Source of the DNA: Psychrobacter sp.
GTDB lineage: Bacteria > Pseudomonadota > Gammaproteobacteria > Pseudomonadales > Moraxellaceae
Direction: 5' to 3'
DNA: 12,098 bases
Assembly: GCA_029256865.1 (NCBI GenBank)
Contig: JARIEH010000015.1
Location: 1 to 12,098 of the forward strand
The translations under genes and the position numbers were made by a program. The notes under the pieces are model-generated. The model was not told the origin of the DNA. It did no database searches and worked only from the letters and a program-made list of their open reading frames with translations. Shown here one piece after another: positions 9,101 through 12,098 of the stretch; the stretch's first letter is position 1; the number at the start of each line of letters is the position of its first letter.

Positions 9101-9426
9101 TCATACTTTAAGCTTGGGTCTGATGGTTTTTTAGTATCTGTTGGACTCTTATTAACGGTGTTTTTATTCGTATGAGATATTACAGAGCGTGTTACCTGGA
9201 CATCTGTAGTGCCAGTTGCAAGAGTCGTTTTGTTAATAGGCATGCTGGTGTTTATGTCGTCAACACTGCTCAACGTGCTGTCCATGATATCAGAACTATC
9301 AGCGGCTAACGGCGTGGCCGTCTGCGGACGAATATCTGCTATTGCAGCCGTGCTCACAGTTAAGCTTAAAGCACCAAATAAAATCAAACGAATGCTTTGG
9401 TAAAGCGGAGAATATAGCAAGGGCAC
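6190..9426 (-). CDS. lptD: LPS-assembly outer-membrane protein LptD (OstA/Imp) with long N-terminal insertion
   Basis: LptD forms the outer-membrane beta-barrel that, with the lipoprotein LptE, inserts LPS into the outer leaflet. The 1078-residue product has a Sec signal peptide (likely cleaved after 'STAAIA', residue 30). A low-complexity Ser/Thr/Asp/Asn-rich stretch (about 31-295) follows, then the periplasmic OstA/LptA-like domain (about 331-460, 'YAELSGNVILNQGSQHIEADKI'). The barrel runs from about 475 to the end; 'FYLPYFNFPID' (507-517) and 'RRSSGFLLP' (519-527) are characteristic. Exactly four cysteines are present, C296, C469, C1017 and C1018. They match the C-C-CC pattern that forms the two essential disulfides in E. 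coli LptD. At 1078 residues it is much longer than the roughly 780-residue E. coli protein, mainly because of the 31-295 stretch. There is no ATG start. The frame opens at GTG 9426, and the TTG at 9420 is preceded by AGGTG at 5-nt spacing, so either may be used. No clear lptD promoter was found. Confidence 0.95.
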   Translation of the reverse strand: MPLLYSPLYQSIRLILFGALSLTVSTAAIADIRPQTATPLAADSSDIMDSTLSSVDDINTSMPINKTTLATGTTDVQVTRSVISHTNKNTVNKSPTDTKKPSDPSLKYDKAINRTTLKQADINKSANSSASQKIINNSVTTEITNRTDTENSEIDSFYNDVAATSTVPVTAITDSAVNTENLISNDVSQLDSTDDKNDLTRAQRGITTDPVLDSSRTVSDESIQESLMRLAEFYQLKPDSDTSRSKDINDIVSDGQPSIDSDLAPTQSNQVDKRPIRQLGTDLNLLPHSVDSSQRCEGQWVSPQRSSNYQRASTEAGYQTKSGTDNSQAPLFAEADYGYYDNVDYAELSGNVILNQGSQHIEADKIVLDLTNGIAGAQGNVMFTDQAIGNNNTSVMQGQGSKASLTEKASQGGLIGVADNLSYNTESGQSTAYGVAFASVPLQSHGYAKRLNRPNESQYELDEVMFSTCPPTNRKWQFDAKSIDLDTDTGRGKAYDTTFRIADVPVFYLPYFNFPIDSRRSSGFLLPSASIDSESGLEIDIPYYFNLAPNYDATLNTHLYTNRNPMLSGEFRYLTEAYGEGIFNGSYLPNDKQYNDEDRSSLFYDHYWSSNSIPRLSGDAKYSYVSDANYLDDFDTLGLSDNTLNLPRRARLNYYNDYVNGELKVETFQTLDAFTSTGEALKDKDKPYSRLPQLELSYRLPWVEKFDITGVHDSAYFKKSIDDGSEAEKSGARVYNKLSASYPIESSWGYIKPKVSLQHLYTSYDEDSLADNSLSKDDGSQSVFVPQASIDAGLNFYKAGSPFGAFDNTMGGYQILSPRLKYTYSPFEDQNELPNFNTRIASINYEQLFSDSWFLGHDRLQDLHAFTPGINYRYIDATGVTRFDGSIAEQFYIDDGRVTLDDQQSVFNSSSSGMVWDASTQPYNNVWVDVSGALTSSYDLNYITTELRYQPSDNSLFNVGFVKRMRDDNTNQLPLSAFTASAIFPFNNNWRVLAQGQYDYNSDKMLDALVGVDYEDCCIGFAVYGRRYYNDLNTRDKPTQAIMAEIRLNGLGSSSSRLTRLLSDKVLGFEPVQTAWKE

Positions 9427-9604
9427 ACCTATGATTGTAGAGCCGATTGGGTCGCGATATTGGGTTTGTTGGTATGTGTTAAGTCAGTCAGAACCATATG
9501 GAATACCAGTGAATGACAAACCAGTAAATAATAAAACTGCACACGAACTTAGCATATTATGAGAGTTGCGCTTTATATTAATTATTTAATTTTTTATACA
9601 TCAG

Positions 9605-9615
9605 AGACGCCGTCT
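9605..9615. repeat. Small GC-containing palindrome
   Basis: AGACG-C-CGTCT, a perfect 5-bp inverted repeat around one base, standing out in AT-rich surroundings and running into a TATAAT (9615-9620) on the plus strand. It is short enough to be chance, but could be an operator half-pair. Confidence 0.4.
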
Positions 9616-9648
9616 ATAATACCGCGTACAACCTATAAATAATCTAGT

Positions 9649-9693
9649 ATATGAGCACTATACGATAATATGATTGTAAATATCTGCTCATAT
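9649..9693. repeat. Inverted repeat with 9-bp arms
   Basis: ATATGAGCA (9649-9657) is the exact reverse complement of TGCTCATAT (9685-9693), with 27 nt between. Centre-to-centre distance is 36 nt, between three and four helical turns. No T-tract follows, so it is not a terminator. Confidence 0.55.
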
Positions 9694-9744
9694 TACATAT
9701 ATTGACGACTTATCATAGTCAAAAAAAATCAAATCAGCTACACT

Positions 9745-9801
9745 ATTGAGCAATTTTTATGCTGAGGTATGACGTTTTTACATCTTTATACTCAGCTCAA
9801 T
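9745..9801. repeat. Overlapping, mutually exclusive inverted repeats
   Basis: ATTGAGC (9745-9751) can pair with GCTCAAT (9795-9801), and GCTGAG (9761-9766) with CTCAGC (9791-9796). The right-hand arms share bases 9795-9796, so the two stems compete. This lies upstream of the candidate amgK promoter, so it would not be in that transcript. Confidence 0.45.
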
Positions 9802-9848
9802 GGATAAAAATCCTTGATAGCATCCCTAAATAAAAAACCTATATCATT

Positions 9849-9878
9849 TTAACAAGTATTTTTTGTCATTATTATAGT
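9849..9878 (+). promoter_or_regulatory. Candidate sigma-70 promoter of amgK-murU
   Basis: TTAACA (9849-9854, 5/6 match), an 18-nt spacer and TATAGT (9873-9878, 5/6 match) predict a start near 9885 and a leader of about 90 nt before the amgK ATG. The -10 element lies inside the left arm of the 19-bp inverted repeat at 9865-9912. Confidence 0.5.
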
Positions 9879-9912
9879 TTTAGTCACTAAAGGCTAAAAC
9901 TATAATAATGAC
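9865..9912. repeat. Perfect 19-bp inverted repeat, possible operator
   Basis: The arms at 9865-9883 and 9894-9912 are exact reverse complements around the 10-nt centre TCACTAAAGG. Each arm holds a TATAAT on its outward-facing strand (plus 9901-9906, minus 9876-9871). Neither side has a T-tract in the direction of transcription (plus side CCCTATT, minus side AAAAAA), so it does not look like a terminator. Its overlap with the candidate amgK -10 and start site suggests a protein-binding site or a structure-dependent control element. Confidence 0.8.
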
Positions 9913-9973
9913 CCTATTCTACGTTTGTCTTTTATTAACACCGAGTTTTAAATTCACATACCGTTGACCTGCG

Positions 9974-11095
9974 ATGCCTCTTATGACTATGACAGATAAT
10001 ACCACTTTACAGCCCCAAGACAATACTAGTATAAATACTCGCCAGCAGCAGTTAGAGAGTTGGTTGCAACAGCAGTTTGCAGATCAAACATTTAAGCTGG
10101 ATAGTCTACCGGGCGATGCCAGTGCGCGCCAATATCACCGCATACAGTTGTTTGATAACAGCACAGATCAGCAGCCATCGGCGCGCTATATTGTCATGGA
10201 TTCTGCTGATGAGCAAGATGCAATGCAGCAGTTTATTAATGTCACTGAGCTGATGGCACCAGCCGTCAATGTGCCAGAGCTTATATGCCAAGATGTCACT
10301 CAAGGGTTTTTAGTGCTGCAAGACTTTGGTGCGATAGAGTTCGCGCATTTATTGGTCGATGCTCCATCTGCAGCTATCAATGATTACTATCAGTTGGCGA
10401 TGCAGACGCTTATTGAGCTGCAAAAAACCCCTGTAAAGCTGGCACGCAAAGAGCATGAACTACCAGATTATGATACGGTACTACTCAATCGTGAGATGGA
10501 TTTGTTCCGTGATTGGTTCATACCATTTATCAGCGTGAGTTTTGAGGGCTCTTTGTGGGAAACTCTAAAGTCAGCACTGATTGAGGCTATCTTGGCGCAG
10601 CCACAAGTCATCGTTCATCGTGATTATCACAGTCGTAATTTAATGCAAGATCAAGCAGATCACTCACGTTTAGGAGTGATTGACTTTCAAGATGCTGTGA
10701 TAGGGGCGTACACTTATGATTTGGTGTCATTGGTACGAGATGCTTATGTCGACTGGCCAGAAAGTCAAGTGTCTGAGTGGATTTATGATTTTTGGCAGTT
10801 GCAGCAAGAGGCGGTACTACCGACAGCGAGCAGTACTGAGCAGTTTGAGCGTGATGTGAATGTGATGGGTGTCCAGCGTCATTTAAAAGTATTGGGTATT
10901 TTTATTCGCTTGTCTGAGCGTGATGGGAAGAATCGCTATTTGGCCGATATACCCAAAGTCATGCGCGATTTGGTTTTTGAGTTAAATTGGCTTACTGAGC
11001 AAGGTGATGCTGCCATCAAGCAAGCGCTACTTCCTTTTAATAAATGGCTAACAGAGACGGTATTACCTGCTTATCAGGATAAGTTCACGTCATGA
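9974..11095 (+). CDS. amgK: Anomeric MurNAc/GlcNAc kinase AmgK (APH-fold)
   Basis: The 373-residue protein has the aminoglycoside phosphotransferase fold. It shows 'GDASARQYHR' (47-56) in the N-lobe, the hinge-like 'FLVLQDFG' (112-119), the catalytic loop 'HRDYHSRNLM' with H215, D217 and N222, and the metal-binding 'IDFQDA' with D237 and D240. In Pseudomonas, AmgK phosphorylates MurNAc and GlcNAc at the anomeric carbon, the first step of a salvage route that bypasses de novo UDP-MurNAc synthesis and gives intrinsic fosfomycin tolerance. The identity rests on the fold plus the neighbouring murU, 68 bp downstream on the same strand, and the lptD neighbour, as known in Pseudomonas. Without that context it would be called only an APH-family phosphotransferase. 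The first ATG (9974) has no clear Shine-Dalgarno; in-frame ATGs at 9983 and 9989 are equally possible starts. Confidence 0.9.
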   Translation: MPLMTMTDNTTLQPQDNTSINTRQQQLESWLQQQFADQTFKLDSLPGDASARQYHRIQLFDNSTDQQPSARYIVMDSADEQDAMQQFINVTELMAPAVNVPELICQDVTQGFLVLQDFGAIEFAHLLVDAPSAAINDYYQLAMQTLIELQKTPVKLARKEHELPDYDTVLLNREMDLFRDWFIPFISVSFEGSLWETLKSALIEAILAQPQVIVHRDYHSRNLMQDQADHSRLGVIDFQDAVIGAYTYDLVSLVRDAYVDWPESQVSEWIYDFWQLQQEAVLPTASSTEQFERDVNVMGVQRHLKVLGIFIRLSERDGKNRYLADIPKVMRDLVFELNWLTEQGDAAIKQALLPFNKWLTETVLPAYQDKFTS

Positions 11096-11152
11096 TAAAT
11101 ATCAATGACAAGATGGTCAAAACACTGCTTTCAATAAAAAATTATTCTCGAT

Positions 11153-11158
11153 AAGGAG
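11153..11158 (+). promoter_or_regulatory. Strong ribosome binding site of murU
   Basis: AAGGAG with 5 nt to the ATG at 11164. It is much stronger than the amgK start, so MurU may be made at a higher rate from the shared message. Confidence 0.8.
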
Positions 11159-11163
11159 CGTGC

Positions 11164-11892
11164 ATGTCTGTAATAACGCAAGCAATGATCTTAGCAGCAG
11201 GTAAGGGGACGCGTTTGCGTCCGTTAACGCTTGAGACACCAAAGCCTTTAGTAGAAGTAGGGGGACAGCCATTAATTGTCTGGCACGTCAAAGCGCTACA
11301 AGCAGCTGGTATCACTGATATAACAATCAATGCGTCATGGCTTGCGGATAAGCTGATGACCACATTAGGCGATGGCACGCAGTACGGTGTCACTCTGCAC
11401 TGGTCAGTTGAAGATGATGAGCCTTTAGAGACGGCAGGCGGCATCTTTCAGGCCTTACAATCGGGCAAGCTAAAAGACGCGCCTTTTCTCTTAGTAAACT
11501 CTGACGTTTGGACGACGTATGACTTTGCCAAGCTACAAAATTATAAACTGGGTAACGATCAGCTCGCGCATTTATTATTGATTGATAATCCGACACATAA
11601 TAGCGCTGGTGATTTTACGATTAACGATGGTTTGGCCAGTGAGCAAGTGCTTGGCGATGCAGATAAGTTCACCTTTGCAGGGATTAGTGTGATGTCGCCG
11701 CGATTAGTCGCTGGGTTGGTGCAGGGTCAACCTGCTGCATTAGCACCCCTACTTAAGCAGGCGATGATGAACTCTCAGATAACTGCTGAAGTCATTACCG
11801 ATCATTGGGTAGATGTCGGCACGCTAGGACGGTTGACGCAAGTTAATGAATTTATCGAAAGCAATGGCGTTGATAACCATCAAGGGGCTTAG
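11164..11892 (+). CDS. murU: N-acetylmuramate 1-phosphate uridylyltransferase MurU
   Basis: The 242-residue protein is a sugar-1-phosphate nucleotidyltransferase. It carries the signature 'LAAGKGTRLRPLT' (10-22) followed by 'PKPL' (26-29), then 'ETAGGI' (89-94), the metal-binding 'VNSDVW' (111-116) and 'WVDVGT' (215-220). The length fits the short MurU type rather than GlmU or glucose-1-phosphate thymidylyltransferases, as it has no C-terminal beta-helix. MurU joins UTP to MurNAc-alpha-1-phosphate, the AmgK product, to give UDP-MurNAc, which re-enters peptidoglycan synthesis in the cytoplasm. It follows amgK by 68 bp with no terminator between, so the two are probably one operon. A related nucleotidyltransferase of other specificity cannot be excluded by motifs alone, but the amgK neighbour makes MurU much the best reading. 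Confidence 0.92.
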   Translation: MSVITQAMILAAGKGTRLRPLTLETPKPLVEVGGQPLIVWHVKALQAAGITDITINASWLADKLMTTLGDGTQYGVTLHWSVEDDEPLETAGGIFQALQSGKLKDAPFLLVNSDVWTTYDFAKLQNYKLGNDQLAHLLLIDNPTHNSAGDFTINDGLASEQVLGDADKFTFAGISVMSPRLVAGLVQGQPAALAPLLKQAMMNSQITAEVITDHWVDVGTLGRLTQVNEFIESNGVDNHQGA

Positions 11893-11937
11893 GTTTAATC
11901 AATCTTATCTTTCAGCCTTATAAATTTGCAGGGTCAT

Positions 11938-11976
11938 AAAAAAGCAGCGTATATTAATTGACGCTGCTTTCTTACG
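11938..11976. terminator. Terminator between murU and the right-edge gene, bidirectional
   Basis: Perfect 10-bp stem AAAGCAGCGT (11941-11950) / ACGCTGCTTT (11961-11970) with a 10-nt loop. On the minus strand the stem ends in six T, a good terminator for the small membrane-protein gene. On the plus strand the tail is TTTCTTACG, weaker but usable for murU. Confidence 0.85.
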
Positions 11977-11994
11977 TTATATGATAAGAGGCTA

Positions 11995-12098
11995 TCAAAC
12001 ACCCATCGCCAACTTTATTAGTTGCGCAATCGTAAACACAACTAAAAACCCTGCTATATATAGTCCAATGAACCATGCCCATTGTGATTGTTTTTTAC
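11995..12098 (-). CDS. C-terminal part of a small membrane protein (truncated by window edge)
   Basis: The minus strand from the right edge to a TGA at 11997-11995 encodes 33 residues. It begins with a charged/polar 'KKQSQWAW' and continues as one hydrophobic membrane helix ending 'LIKLAMGV'. A lysine-rich start running into a single helix, with a good terminator just downstream, suggests the last helix of a membrane protein or, more likely, most of a very short protein of about 35-40 residues. The W-x-x-x-LY-x-AG ... LI-K-L-x-MG pattern recalls the DUF2474-type small proteins found near cytochrome bd oxidase genes. That is resemblance from memory only, and the start codon lies outside the window. 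Confidence 0.55.
   Translation of the reverse strand, partial: KKQSQWAWFIGLYIAGFLVVFTIAQLIKLAMGV

Larger units (their letters stand above)
9427..9973. other. Divergent lptD / amgK regulatory region
   Basis: This 547-bp AT-rich spacer lies between divergent genes. It contains no ORF I can support. It holds four separate inverted repeats (9605-9615, 9649-9693, 9745-9801, 9865-9912) and one good plus-strand promoter candidate (9849-9878). I could not assign a promoter to lptD; several A/T-only matches exist but none has a good -35. No sigma-E-like GGAACTT box in the lptD direction was seen. Confidence 0.6.

Noticed and set aside
9712..9728. TTGAC...GTCAA with a following A-run as a terminator
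   Set aside because: The run is A on the plus strand, and on the minus strand the T-run precedes the stem, so it fits neither direction.
9974..11095. Aminoglycoside resistance phosphotransferase
   Set aside because: The kinase fold is shared, but the murU and lptD neighbours and the housekeeping context fit AmgK; there is no mobile or resistance-cassette context.

Overview
The window looks like chromosomal DNA of a gammaproteobacterium of the Moraxellaceae, most likely Psychrobacter. This is inferred from protein style, moderately AT-rich base use and gene order, not from a database match. No rRNA, tRNA, CRISPR array, transposase, integrase or phage gene was seen. Most content is cell-envelope housekeeping.

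Left part (1-2216): the first 70 codons of asd (aspartate-semialdehyde dehydrogenase) run off the left edge on the minus strand. A 399-bp divergent spacer separates it from a plus-strand gene for a membrane-anchored endonuclease/exonuclease/phosphatase-fold protein. A convergent spacer follows with two intrinsic terminators, one per strand.

Middle part (2217-9426): three minus-strand genes. The one nearest the left is an AT-rich, stand-alone OafA-type acyltransferase with a C-terminal SGNH domain. It has its own candidate promoter and terminator. Next is surA, the periplasmic chaperone/prolyl isomerase for outer-membrane proteins, also with a likely promoter and a terminator of its own. Then comes lptD, the outer-membrane LPS translocon. 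The lptD product has all four expected cysteines and an unusual acidic, Ser/Thr/Asn-rich stretch of about 265 residues between the signal peptide and the first cysteine.

Right part (9427-12098): a 547-bp divergent region rich in inverted repeats, including a perfect 19-bp one over a candidate promoter, separates lptD from amgK and murU on the plus strand. AmgK and MurU are the kinase and uridylyltransferase of the MurNAc recycling route to UDP-MurNAc. A shared terminator follows, then the C-terminal end of a small minus-strand membrane protein.

Functionally, surA and lptD serve outer-membrane biogenesis, amgK and murU recycle peptidoglycan, and the acyltransferase probably decorates a surface glycan. 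The surA-lptD-amgK-murU order resembles that known in Pseudomonas. Here pdxA and rsmA, often downstream of surA, do not follow. I did not find a convincing new multi-gene system. The items most worth a second look are the LptD insertion, the inverted repeats before amgK, and the AT-rich acyltransferase unit.
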